This document shows positions 23,264 to 31,218 of a stretch of DNA of 64,000 nucleotides, piece after piece. The stretch is from positions 41,164 through 105,163 of IMG/VR virus record IMGVR_UViG_3300042563_003224; one strand, written 5' to 3'. The stretch's first letter is position 1, and every line of letters begins with the position of its first letter. The notes under the pieces are model-generated. The model saw only the letters and a program-made list of their open reading frames with translations, searched no databases and was not told the origin of the DNA. Both the position numbers and the translations under genes were made by a program. Source of the stretch: a virus.

Positions 23264-23725
23264 TTATTTTCGACCAATGTCAACCGGTATACTCAATGCT
23301 TTTAATCGTTGCAATACCGCAGGCTTGATTTCCTCAGGGTAATCAATGATGTTTACCAGTTTGATGTATTGATTAGTAAAAGGAATCGCTTGTGCAATTC
23401 GTTCTTCTTCTTCTCCGGTTGCTGGTCCACCTGTATAACCCGGTAAGTTACTTTGCCAAGCATGACTTTGGACATTGGCTAGTTTTCTCACGGCTCGGCC
23501 ATCAACTGTGATCATTACAGAGTTGGCAAGATCATTGAAATGGTACCAGTCTGGATTTCTTGTTAAACTTACATTACCGTAGTCACTATAATCAAAATCA
23601 GGATCAACATTGTCAGCACCGCTAACATCCAGCTTGCCACTGCGAACCATACCATTTAACCCTTGTGTAGTAGTTTTGTGGTAAAGTAGATCGGTTGATT
23701 CTGTTAGAATTTCATTTATACGCAT
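23264..23725 (-). CDS. possible ADP-ribosyltransferase-like protein with head-targeting N-terminus
   Basis: 153 residues. The start MRINEILTES resembles T4 capsid-targeting peptides. It is followed by LLYHKTTTQGLNGMVRSGKL and VSLTRNPDW, the layout (Y-H-x-T, helix, S-L-T-R) seen in phage proteins of the RNA-2'-phosphotransferase/ART-like fold. The catalytic residues cannot be fixed by eye. If both readings hold, it would be an injected modifier comparable in concept to T4 Alt. A late-like box is four bases before the start. Confidence 0.4.
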   Translation of the reverse strand: MRINEILTESTDLLYHKTTTQGLNGMVRSGKLDVSGADNVDPDFDYSDYGNVSLTRNPDWYHFNDLANSVMITVDGRAVRKLANVQSHAWQSNLPGYTGGPATGEEEERIAQAIPFTNQYIKLVNIIDYPEEIKPAVLQRLKALSIPVDIGRK

Positions 23726-23729
23726 CTAG

Positions 23730-23736
23730 TATTTAT
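23730..23736 (-). promoter_or_regulatory. T4-late-like promoter box
   Basis: ATAAATA followed by CTAG and the ATG at 23725, identical in layout to the box at the superoxide dismutase gene. Confidence 0.55.
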
Positions 23737-23746
23737 TACACCAGAT

Positions 23747-24283
23747 TCAATCATAACTGTCAAGTTTCAAATCTTTCAAATGATCCAATGCTTCAGCATA
23801 GGCAACTTGGTACAAACTCACACTTAAAATATATCTAGGTTGGTCGGTAGGATTTAATACTGCATGTGGATGTTGTGTGTTAAAAAGCGTAGCTCCTAAG
23901 AATGTGTAGTCACAAACTACTATACCGTGATTCATTTTATTAAATGAATGATCTTTAAACATGGTAACTGCCCCAGGATTCTCGCTAACAACATAGTTGA
24001 TACAGCATTGTCTTGTTCCGTATTTTACACCACTTAGATCACAATGCCAATCATAAAAACTGTAGGGTTCATTTCTAAAAAAAGTAACAATTGTGGTTGA
24101 AAACTTTTTTGACAGGTCATTTACAAAGTTGGTACCTTGAAACTTTATACAGGAAGCCAAGGTAATTTGATTGGGTTTCTTGTGTTCCTCTGGAAAAAAA
24201 TACTTGGCTCGTTTTGCCAAGTCTGTATATTTCTCCGATAACTTTGGTAAATTTGGTAAGTGATGAAAATAATCATGTTCCAT
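23747..24283 (-). CDS. 2OG-Fe(II) oxygenase-like protein (group A)
   Basis: 178 residues with H80-x-D82 (DWHCDLSG), H140 (HPHAVLN) and R150 (PRYILSVSLYQ). Paralogue of 5766-6296 and 20896-21438. It overlaps a group B gene, repeating the A/B pairing at 5.1-6.3 kb. Confidence 0.72.
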   Translation of the reverse strand: MEHDYFHHLPNLPKLSEKYTDLAKRAKYFFPEEHKKPNQITLASCIKFQGTNFVNDLSKKFSTTIVTFFRNEPYSFYDWHCDLSGVKYGTRQCCINYVVSENPGAVTMFKDHSFNKMNHGIVVCDYTFLGATLFNTQHPHAVLNPTDQPRYILSVSLYQVAYAEALDHLKDLKLDSYD

Positions 24284-24797
24284 TGAGCTGTCCTTGATAA
24301 TGTTTAATCAACGAAAACGGATCAGTGTTGTTTAATCCCACCGTTATAGCAGACCGTTCTGTCTTGATTCCTTTGACTGAATGTAGCACACGAGTATTCA
24401 GTATATGCCACCTACTGGGCTCAATGCATACACTTTCAAGTATATTTAATTTGGCATATTCTGGAATTTTGACCCTGGGCTCTCTCGAAACAGGTTGTCC
24501 GGGCTGTTGCCAAAGTGTAGTGGTCACGGTTGGTCCACCAGTGTTGATTATATAGTTTATTGCCCATAATCTTTTATCACAGTGAGCATTAACATCTTCC
24601 GAAATAACCTGATACCCTGCGAGATCGACATCACTACTGATATTTTCAGCAAGCCAAGATTTTAATTCAGGATGTACGGCCCATCGTGCATAGCCGGCAT
24701 CTTGGAATCCAATTTGAGTCGGGTCTGGTATGTAAGGATTCTTCAATAATTCTTCAGGAATCCTGGGCAGTTGATCTAGATATTGGAATAGAATCAT
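24273..24797 (-). CDS. 2OG-Fe(II) oxygenase-like protein (group B)
   Basis: 174 residues with H72-x-D74 (AHCDKRL), H139 (VLHSVKG) and R148. It shares NYIINTGGPTV and WQQPGQP with 5134-5769. Overlaps both neighbours. Confidence 0.7.
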   Translation of the reverse strand: MILFQYLDQLPRIPEELLKNPYIPDPTQIGFQDAGYARWAVHPELKSWLAENISSDVDLAGYQVISEDVNAHCDKRLWAINYIINTGGPTVTTTLWQQPGQPVSREPRVKIPEYAKLNILESVCIEPSRWHILNTRVLHSVKGIKTERSAITVGLNNTDPFSLIKHYQGQLNGT

Positions 24798-25336
24798 AAT
24801 ATTAGTATATCTTCTAGATTTTGTTTTTCAAATCCAATTGTACAAGTAATTCTCGGTTCTAAACATTTAGGATTAATAACCACGCCGTGACAAATTTTAG
24901 TATTGAATACCATTGGTCGTAATAATTCAATTGACTCAATTTCTTTTAGTGGAAACTTTCTCTCTGGTTCTAGATATGATTCTCGCCCCTGGTGTCTTTG
25001 AATTTTGTTGCCGTTTGTATCATAAAATTTTGTATAACTGCCTGCACAATTAATCACCGGCCACAGCACTCGGTGTATGTGCTTACCAGTATCGAGATGG
25101 ACAGGACCGTTTACCAAAGGCTCCCACCGCAAAATTGTTATCATGTTTATTTTTGATTTTATAACCTTGGCAAGCTCTTCTTCCAATTCAGGCACAAAAT
25201 CTAATACCGATTCGGCATTTGCAGTAGTCCAACCCCATCTGTTAAATAACTCACTGTTTTCTGTGACATATTGATAAAGTTTATCAGAAATTAGTTGTTG
25301 TTGATCTACATCTAGAAATTTATAAATTCGACGCAT
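24794..25336 (-). CDS. 2OG-Fe(II) oxygenase-like protein (group C)
   Basis: 180 residues from the ATG at 25336, chosen because a late-like box lies four bases before it. H80-x-D82 (VHLDTGK), H150 (ICHGVVIN) and R162 (EPRITCTIGF). Third of three consecutive oxygenase-like genes. Confidence 0.68.
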   Translation of the reverse strand: MRRIYKFLDVDQQQLISDKLYQYVTENSELFNRWGWTTANAESVLDFVPELEEELAKVIKSKINMITILRWEPLVNGPVHLDTGKHIHRVLWPVINCAGSYTKFYDTNGNKIQRHQGRESYLEPERKFPLKEIESIELLRPMVFNTKICHGVVINPKCLEPRITCTIGFEKQNLEDILIL

Positions 25337-25340
25337 TAGG

Positions 25341-25347
25341 TATTTAT
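25341..25347 (-). promoter_or_regulatory. T4-late-like promoter box
   Basis: ATAAATA ahead of the three-gene oxygenase cluster; four bases to the ATG. Confidence 0.5.
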
Positions 25348-25354
25348 AAAAAGG

Positions 25355-25385
25355 AAAAAGGCACACTTGAAAAAGGTGCCTTTTT
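25355..25385 (-). terminator. intrinsic terminator
   Basis: Stem AAAAAGGCAC / GTGCCTTTTT after the gene at 25409-25744. Confidence 0.75.
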
Positions 25386-25408
25386 AAAGAGGGACAAGCC
25401 CTCTGTGC

Positions 25409-25744
25409 TTACTCAGCAATCACTTCTTTAGTGGACTTGGTAGCACGAGCTTTGATAGCTTCCATGCTGGGCTTTGCGGCCTTGCCCTTGGTAACTTTGA
25501 CCACGCCATTGTACTTGGCATCAGCCATGTCGATGGCCTCACGGTATGCAGGGTTTGCATACAGGTCGTGGGTCTTAAGGAACGCAACCAGGGCTGGCTT
25601 GTCCATTGCAGTTGGCAATTCAAACAGCTGGATATCGCTGTCAGTTTTTGCCAAGATCTTGACACGAGTTGTATCAGTTGCAAAGCGAACCTTGTAACCA
25701 CCTTTAGATTTACTAACACCACCGACTTTGAAAAGTTTAGTCAT
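25409..25744 (-). CDS. conserved phage protein, lysine-rich
   Basis: 111 residues. VGGVSKSKGGYKVRFATDTTRVKILAKTDSDIQLFELP followed by a helical, A/K-rich end. I recognise the type from large environmental myophages but not its function. It has its own promoter region and terminator. The basic tail could bind nucleic acid. Confidence 0.55.
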   Translation of the reverse strand: MTKLFKVGGVSKSKGGYKVRFATDTTRVKILAKTDSDIQLFELPTAMDKPALVAFLKTHDLYANPAYREAIDMADAKYNGVVKVTKGKAAKPSMEAIKARATKSTKEVIAE

Positions 25745-25857
25745 TTAAGACACTCCATTTAGTTAAGTTGAAAAACAATACAGACACACTCTGTATATTC
25801 GAATTATAGTTGAAAACGAATTTCGTGTCAACCACAATTTGAACTCTTTTACCCATT

Positions 25858-25986
25858 TTACTGAGCCAATTCTTTACTGTGCGTTTTGACCGCACCAATA
25901 CCATTGTCCAACATTCGGGCCACACCCGAAAAGCCCACAGTTGCAACAACAATACCTAACACAAATCCAATGATGAGATTACGCAT
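25858..25986 (-). CDS. small single-pass membrane protein
   Basis: 42 residues: MRNLIIGFVLGIVVATVGFSGV forms the membrane segment, with a short polar tail. Overlaps the end of the upstream gene by eight bases. Confidence 0.5.
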   Translation of the reverse strand: MRNLIIGFVLGIVVATVGFSGVARMLDNGIGAVKTHSKELAQ

Positions 25987-26455
25987 TTTCTGTCTCCTTT
26001 ACAGAGGCCAGGGCCTCGTCCAAGCGAACCAGGCGACGAGCAAAGTTGCCGTACATGCTACCACAGTACCATACACTGTTTTCCATCACATAGTAGTACT
26101 CGCCGACACAGGCATCAACCTGCTCTAAGAATTCTTCAAATGTGTGCGATACTTTCCAGCCGACATCTTTTTCGCCGCGATCGCGACCGTAAAAGGTACA
26201 CATATCCTGCGTGGTCTCTTCGTGCAAGCGTTGTTCAATTTGGCTAGCCAAGTCAAACTTGCTAAAGGCGTGCTTCTCGCCAATGTCCTTACGCAGGCTA
26301 CTCATGTCACCCAGGGCCACCAATTGATTGGCTTTGCCGGAGTCATAGTGCTCAGCCAAAATTTCTCCATTGTGTTCCAAATAACCATCCCAATGGCAAT
26401 AAACTGATTTACAAACTGTACCGTGCATGACTGCAATACGACTTCTAGTTCCCAT
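25979..26455 (-). CDS. conserved phage protein, early
   Basis: 158 residues from the ATG at 26455. MGTRSRIAVMHGTVCKSVYCHWDGYLEHNGEIL is a start I know from several large phages (R-S-x-I-A...Y-C-H-W-D-G). Function unknown. It is driven by an operator-bearing early promoter. Confidence 0.6.
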   Translation of the reverse strand: MGTRSRIAVMHGTVCKSVYCHWDGYLEHNGEILAEHYDSGKANQLVALGDMSSLRKDIGEKHAFSKFDLASQIEQRLHEETTQDMCTFYGRDRGEKDVGWKVSHTFEEFLEQVDACVGEYYYVMENSVWYCGSMYGNFARRLVRLDEALASVKETENA

Positions 26456-26476
26456 TTTGGATTCCTTTTTAAGTTT

Positions 26477-26515
26477 CAATACAAGTATTGTACAATAGAT
26501 GCCTTTTCGAGTCAA
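26477..26515 (-). promoter_or_regulatory. early promoter with palindromic operator
   Basis: TTGACT, 17 bases, TACAAT on the minus strand; the palindrome CAATACTTGTATTG (26477-26490) overlaps the -10 side. Nearly identical to 27407-27445 and 27912-27950. Confidence 0.7.
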
Positions 26516-26518
26516 CCA

Positions 26519-26707
26519 TTATTTGCGTGTAATAGTTGTTTTGAAAACACCGCTCAAAACCACCACTGCACACCAAGTTTCAAATGTCAGTGGTATGGCC
26601 AGTGTAGGGAAAAGTGTGTTCATGCTCCAAATTACTGCAACCGGGCCAAGTATGACCAGGGCAATAATAATCACAGCCCACAGAATAATTTTATTTGCAT
26701 CGCTCAT
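26519..26707 (-). CDS. small membrane protein
   Basis: 62 residues from the ATG at 26707 (MSDANKIILWAVIIIALVIL). Two hydrophobic segments, basic C-terminus. Function unknown. Confidence 0.5.
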   Translation of the reverse strand: MSDANKIILWAVIIIALVILGPVAVIWSMNTLFPTLAIPLTFETWCAVVVLSGVFKTTITRK

Positions 26708-26717
26708 GATGATTTCT

Positions 26718-26867
26718 TTAACTGTTGATTGTTTTAAACGGGCTGAGTTCTTCTTGCTCTGCTTCCATATAGACCCAATCCACTGGGATATTGAGAAGTC
26801 GTGCAATATCTTGTGGGGCGATATCGTCCTCCAGCATTTCTTGGATGTCGATTGAAATATCACTCAT
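26718..26867 (-). CDS. small HTH-like protein
   Basis: 49 residues. DIAPQDIARLLNIPVDWVYMEAEQ looks like a short helix-turn-helix of the kind found in tiny phage proteins. Acidic overall. Function unknown. Confidence 0.5.
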   Translation of the reverse strand: MSDISIDIQEMLEDDIAPQDIARLLNIPVDWVYMEAEQEELSPFKTINS

Positions 26868-26878
26868 TGAGATTCGAT

Positions 26879-27073
26879 TCATATAGTCTTTCTACATTCA
26901 AAAACACCGGGAAACATCCGGTTCTCCCGCACCAATTGGTCCATGTATGTGACCATGGAAGTCCGGGTCTTTTCACAGTCCTCTAGTTCTCTAAACTGAC
27001 TCATGCGCTCTATGTGAAAGCCCGGAAGCCCGGCCTTGGTTACTACTAAGAATGTAAATATTAATTCGTACAT
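26879..27073 (-). CDS. small protein with N-terminal hydrophobic segment
   Basis: 64 residues. MYELIFTFLVVTKAGLPGF, then a soluble tail with two cysteines. The start overlaps the upstream stop. Function unknown. Confidence 0.4.
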   Translation of the reverse strand: MYELIFTFLVVTKAGLPGFHIERMSQFRELEDCEKTRTSMVTYMDQLVRENRMFPGVFECRKTI

Positions 27074-27384
27074 TATGCAGTCCTCATCTGACCTTCAACG
27101 ATTTCCAGCATGTTGGCCGGAATCTTCCACAATGTGCCGTCACTATCTTTACGGACTGTGACATACTTGATGGCAATCTTTGTAACTGTACCGTGAGCAC
27201 CCCAGGTGTGTTTGGGACTGGACCAGCGAACTTGAACACCCACATCCAGGCTACGCTTGATCTGCTTGCGAAGATTGGTCTGTGCAAAACGAATGGCGTC
27301 GGTCATGCTACGAAGTTCTACATCAGTCCATGTGCCAAACATGATAGATCTATTAAGTTGCTGAATGTCTAAAAGTCGTTCCAT
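27073..27384 (-). CDS. conserved phage protein, KOW/SH3-like
   Basis: 103 residues from the ATG at 27384. An N-terminal helix pair is followed by VGVQVRWSSPKHTWGAHGTVTKIAIKYVTVR, which reads as a small beta barrel of KOW/SH3 type. Probably nucleic-acid or RNA-polymerase related; inference. Driven by an operator-bearing early promoter. Confidence 0.5.
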   Translation of the reverse strand: MERLLDIQQLNRSIMFGTWTDVELRSMTDAIRFAQTNLRKQIKRSLDVGVQVRWSSPKHTWGAHGTVTKIAIKYVTVRKDSDGTLWKIPANMLEIVEGQMRTA

Positions 27385-27406
27385 TTTCAAGTTCCTTTTT
27401 AAGTTT

Positions 27407-27445
27407 CAATACAAGTATTGTATAATAGATACCATTTCTAGTCAA
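27407..27445 (-). promoter_or_regulatory. early promoter with palindromic operator
   Basis: CTAGAAATGG-type spacer after TTGACT; operator CAATACTTGTATTG at 27407-27420. Confidence 0.7.
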
Positions 27446-27638
27446 CCAAACGCTGAAAAATTGTCTGTTGTAAAATAGCAACATCTTCCGACGGCACATA
27501 AAAGTCTGTGGCAGGGTCGTAATACTCACCTGCTTTGGGGTCATAATAAAGTACTACACCGCTGGGATAGTGAAAAGGACCTTCTAGCCCGGCTCTAGGA
27601 CCCCACTTGGGGTCATGTTGGAAAACAGTATTTGCCAT
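27438..27638 (-). CDS. hypothetical phage protein
   Basis: 66 residues, tyrosine- and proline-rich (GVVLYYDPKAGEYYDPATDFYVPSED). It is followed one base downstream of the next gene's stop, so co-transcribed with it. Function unknown. Confidence 0.5.
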   Translation of the reverse strand: MANTVFQHDPKWGPRAGLEGPFHYPSGVVLYYDPKAGEYYDPATDFYVPSEDVAILQQTIFQRLVD

Positions 27639-27639
27639 T

Positions 27640-27891
27640 TTAGTTTGCCATCAATGTGATTTGAACTTCGTGACCTTCGTGGGTGATGTTTACTCCCACT
27701 GGGCGGCCTTCCCCGCGGAAACTACTGTGACGACGATCGTAAGCCAATTTTTGTATTGCAAGGCGCAGAGCCGCACCGTGCGTGACTGTGGCTGTTTTTG
27801 TATAGATGTCGTTGATAGTACCATACATGCCAAAACCGTTGATAACAAAACGAATTCGGGTGCTGTTACTAAATCCTGCTACATGACGCAT
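27640..27891 (-). CDS. hypothetical phage protein, early
   Basis: 83 residues from the ATG at 27891. Basic, beta-rich with GFGMYGTINDIYTKTATVTHG and a final VQITLMAN. First gene behind an operator-bearing early promoter. Confidence 0.5.
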   Translation of the reverse strand: MRHVAGFSNSTRIRFVINGFGMYGTINDIYTKTATVTHGAALRLAIQKLAYDRRHSSFRGEGRPVGVNITHEGHEVQITLMAN

Positions 27892-27911
27892 CGCTGACTC
27901 CTTTTTAGCTT

Positions 27912-27950
27912 CAATACAAGTATTGTATAATAGATGCCTTTTCGAGTCAA
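27912..27950 (-). promoter_or_regulatory. early promoter with palindromic operator
   Basis: TTGACT, 17 bases, TACAAT; operator CAATACTTGTATTG at 27912-27925. The AAAAAGGAG ribosome-binding site follows. Confidence 0.7.
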
Positions 27951-28010
27951 CCAAAAAAAGTAGTACTTGAGTAGTACATGTTGTTTTATTACAACAGAGC
28001 AGGTATAGTA

Positions 28011-28017
28011 CTAAATA
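28011..28017 (+). promoter_or_regulatory. T4-late-like promoter box of the CoA operon
   Basis: CTAAATA, 33 bases before the ATG at 28051. No strong ribosome-binding site is seen before the start. Confidence 0.45.
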
Positions 28018-28050
28018 TCTATATCAACCCTAACCCTGTTATTAGATTAC

Positions 28051-29559
28051 ATGGCTATTTCAACTCGTTTCCTTATTGATTTTCCTCTCACACCAAATCT
28101 TAGTATTACAGATACAGGTCAGGAAGGCATGCCGACCTACAACCATGATACCATTGATCGACGAATCAACGCTGTTGCGTCGGGCTTAACCCGTTTAAAT
28201 TTTCCAGACAATAGTAGAATTACAATTATAGATTATCTATCATATAATTTTGTTACATTCAACGTCGGCGTATACCGAGCCAGGCATACCATAGCACCGA
28301 TTAATTTTAAACTTTCAGCCGAACAGGTTGAACATTGTATTAGAGATTCGGGTTCTGTAATAGTTTTTTGCAATCAACATTTTACACATCTTGTACCACC
28401 TGGTATGAAATTTATTGTGTTTGATTCAACAGAATTCAATGATTTTTTAGGAGACGAGAATTTTATTCCCGTTCCACCTTCTACTAATTATGAAGATTTT
28501 GAAAATAGAAATGTAACAATGATGTACACTTCGGGAACAACCGGTAATCCCAAAGGGGTAGTAAATAATTATAGAAATAGATTTTTTCAAATCAGCCGCG
28601 GAATTGACAATCCCATTGTCAAATATAAACGATTGGTTTCGTTGGCTCCATTACCAATATATCATTTAGCAGGACTTAACAATATCGAGCAAGATATGTT
28701 TTTTAGTTATTCTGAAGAAACACAGATTGTACTAATGCCACATTTTGATACTAAAAAATACATACAACACGTACAGGATTTTAAAATAACAAGATTGCGA
28801 CTAGTCTCACCAATGATGGCTATGGTTCTTCAAGAAACAGAATTACTAGAAAAAGCTGATTTTTCTCGCGTGGTAGGAATTGCATTAAACTCAAGTTTTG
28901 CTCCAAAGAAAATGCAAGATGACATAAGAAAATACTTTAAAGATTTAAAATGGTTAGACAATCCCTACGGTTTAACGGAAACAGGTCCACTGTTTGGAAA
29001 AGAAAACCCCAGGAACTTGCCTAAACCGATGATGAGTGTGGGATATCCGCTGCCGGAGGTTAGTTGTCGTATTAACAAAGATAATGTACTCGAAGTTAAA
29101 GCACCAGCGTGTTTGTCTCAATACCATAATAGACCCGAGTTACAGACTTCGTTTACCGACGATGGATATTTTATCACAGGTGATTTATTTAGAGTTAACT
29201 ATAATGGATTTTATTTTTACATGGGTCGTGCCGATGACATGTTTAAAAGTGGTGGTGAAAAAATCTATCCATCTGAAATTGAACCAGTTATTGAACGCCA
29301 CCCCGGTGTTGCGCTAAGTACGGTAGTGGGTGTAGAAGATGAAATCAAAGGGCATAAACCATATGCATTTGTAGAGCTCAAAATCGGAGCCAAAGCCACA
29401 GCCGAAGAAATTAAACAGTTTACCATTGAAAATGTTGCAACATATCAAATTCCTCGTCGAGTATGGATTTTAGATTCATTGCCGAGAACCAACATAGGCA
29501 AGATTGATCGCAAAACATTAAAAAATCTTGCCATTGATCTTTTAAAGGAAAATACATGA
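28051..29559 (+). CDS. acyl-CoA synthetase (AMP-forming, class I adenylate-forming enzyme)
   Basis: 502 residues, full length for the family. The ATP/AMP signature MMYTSGTTGNPKGV is at residues 157-170. Further motifs are YGLTETGP, YFITGDLF.....GFYFYMGRADDMFKSGGEKIYPSEIE, and the C-terminal NIGKIDRKTL with the catalytic lysine. It activates a carboxylic acid as acyl-AMP and then transfers it to CoA. No carrier-protein domain is fused, so a free acid is the likely substrate; its identity cannot be read. First gene of a three-gene plus-strand operon; its TGA overlaps the next ATG. Confidence 0.9.
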   Translation: MAISTRFLIDFPLTPNLSITDTGQEGMPTYNHDTIDRRINAVASGLTRLNFPDNSRITIIDYLSYNFVTFNVGVYRARHTIAPINFKLSAEQVEHCIRDSGSVIVFCNQHFTHLVPPGMKFIVFDSTEFNDFLGDENFIPVPPSTNYEDFENRNVTMMYTSGTTGNPKGVVNNYRNRFFQISRGIDNPIVKYKRLVSLAPLPIYHLAGLNNIEQDMFFSYSEETQIVLMPHFDTKKYIQHVQDFKITRLRLVSPMMAMVLQETELLEKADFSRVVGIALNSSFAPKKMQDDIRKYFKDLKWLDNPYGLTETGPLFGKENPRNLPKPMMSVGYPLPEVSCRINKDNVLEVKAPACLSQYHNRPELQTSFTDDGYFITGDLFRVNYNGFYFYMGRADDMFKSGGEKIYPSEIEPVIERHPGVALSTVVGVEDEIKGHKPYAFVELKIGAKATAEEIKQFTIENVATYQIPRRVWILDSLPRTNIGKIDRKTLKNLAIDLLKENT

Positions 29560-30326
29560 CATTTAACGCATGGGACACATTGGAAGGTAAAACTGCTGTG
29601 ATAACCGGTGTTACCGGAGGAATTGGGTTTGCTACCGCACAAAGACTTGCCAGACGCGGAGCCCGAATAATTGGTATAGTCAGAAGAAATTTAGAAGATG
29701 CACAGGCTAAATTAAACACATTACCATGTAGTAGTAAAGAACCTCATCTAGCATTACTAGCAGATGTATCCAACAAGGTTCAACTACAAGAAGCAATTCT
29801 ATCCATTGATCGTTGCGATATATTGGTACAAAGCACTGGCAATACCAAAAGAATTCCACACGAAAAAATTCAGTTAATGACTGATACCTACTTTGATGAG
29901 ATGACCAGAGATAACCTAAGAAGTTATTTTACTGTTATAAGGTCGTTTGAACCATTGCTGAGAAAAAGTCGAGAATCTGTCGTTGTCAATATTGGATCTG
30001 TTGCGGGCAATGCACACAGCGCCGGGGGCGGCAGCAATATTGCCTACTGTGCCGCCAAAGCCGGACTTGATGCATTGACTAGAAATTTATCCAAGGCATT
30101 AGCGCCAGACATTCGTGTGGTTGGTGTTAGTCCCGGTATAGTAGATACTACGTTTGTTACCAAGGCCATCGACAACTACCCTAATTTAGAGTCAATTGCC
30201 AATAGCACTCCACTTAAACGAATTGCCACAGTAGAAGATATAGCGGCAAATGTAGAAGCTTTAACTACCTTAATGAGATATTCCACAGGCATTGTAATCT
30301 GTGTAGACGGAGGAAGAACCCTATGA
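29556..30326 (+). CDS. short-chain dehydrogenase/reductase (FabG/hydroxyacid dehydrogenase type)
   Basis: 256 residues. Cofactor motif TGVTGGIGFA near residue 18, NIGSVAG with the catalytic serine region, Y-C-A-A-K with the catalytic Tyr and Lys, and a C-terminal GIVICVDGG, all typical of the SDR family. It interconverts a hydroxyl and a keto group using NAD(P)H. Coupled by ATGA to the acyl-CoA synthetase before it and the cleavage enzyme after it. In this company a beta-hydroxy-acid dehydrogenase or beta-ketoacyl reductase is likely; that is inference. Confidence 0.88.
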   Translation: MTFNAWDTLEGKTAVITGVTGGIGFATAQRLARRGARIIGIVRRNLEDAQAKLNTLPCSSKEPHLALLADVSNKVQLQEAILSIDRCDILVQSTGNTKRIPHEKIQLMTDTYFDEMTRDNLRSYFTVIRSFEPLLRKSRESVVVNIGSVAGNAHSAGGGSNIAYCAAKAGLDALTRNLSKALAPDIRVVGVSPGIVDTTFVTKAIDNYPNLESIANSTPLKRIATVEDIAANVEALTTLMRYSTGIVICVDGGRTL

Positions 30327-31216
30327 TCATCAGACCAGAAAAAACTATTATGACTTGCGCCATTACTGGCGCCATCACAGATCCCAATTCAACACCGTAT
30401 TTGCCAATCAGTCCAGAAGAGATAGCAGATAGTGCATTAGGTGCCGCAGAAGCAGGAGCCTCAATAGTGCATTTACATGTTAGAGATCCTGCAACTAAAA
30501 TGGCCAGCATGAGCACCGAACTGTATATAAAAGTAGTTGAGATGATCAAAAAAGACAATCCAGATCTTATTATCAATTTGACCACAGGTCCTGGAGCACT
30601 ATTTGTTCCCGGTGCTAGACTATTGCAAGTTGGTGAAAAAAGTAGTGTCATGAGAAGTGCTAGACAGAGAACCGAACATATAACTGAAATTAGACCAGAT
30701 ATCTGTAGTTTTGATTTCAATACCATGCATCATGGCGGACCAAGTATTCGTTTAAATTTTATGCCTGTGCTAAGAGAAATGGCAGTTATTATTAAAGAAG
30801 CAGGAACCAAACCTGAACTTGAATGCTTTGACTCCGGAGATGTTAGAATTGCCATGCAGTTGCAAAAAGAAGGTTTAATTGAAGAACACCCGCTGTGGCA
30901 GTTTGCAATGGGTGTCAAATATGGATGGGATAATACTCCCGAGGCATTAAACTATGCCCGATGTGCGATACCACACGGTTCGTTATGGTCGGCGTTTGGT
31001 ATCAGTCGGGAAGAAATGCCAATGGTGGCCAATACTTGGTTGTTAGGCGGGCATGTTAGGGTTGGTCTCGAAGACAACATTTACCTAAGTAAAAATGTGT
31101 TGGCAAAAACCAATGCTGAGTTAGTTACCAAAGGTCGTCGTGTTGTTGAGGATTTGGGTGGTCAGTTGGCCAACTATGCAGAAGCTAGGGCAATATTAAA
31201 TCTCCCTAGCAAGTAA
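30323..31216 (+). CDS. BKACE family beta-keto acid cleavage enzyme (DUF849)
   Basis: 297 residues. It has TCAITGAITDPN, the zinc-binding HLHVRDP (H-x-H), FNTMHHGG, and the late RVGLEDNIYL with the third zinc ligand Glu. These mark the Kce/BKACE family, which condenses a beta-keto acid with acetyl-CoA to give acetoacetate and a new CoA ester. The substrate varies between family members and is not readable. The length is typical. It ends the operon and converges on the gene at 31219. Confidence 0.9.
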   Translation: MIIRPEKTIMTCAITGAITDPNSTPYLPISPEEIADSALGAAEAGASIVHLHVRDPATKMASMSTELYIKVVEMIKKDNPDLIINLTTGPGALFVPGARLLQVGEKSSVMRSARQRTEHITEIRPDICSFDFNTMHHGGPSIRLNFMPVLREMAVIIKEAGTKPELECFDSGDVRIAMQLQKEGLIEEHPLWQFAMGVKYGWDNTPEALNYARCAIPHGSLWSAFGISREEMPMVANTWLLGGHVRVGLEDNIYLSKNVLAKTNAELVTKGRRVVEDLGGQLANYAEARAILNLPSK

Positions 31217-31218
31217 TA

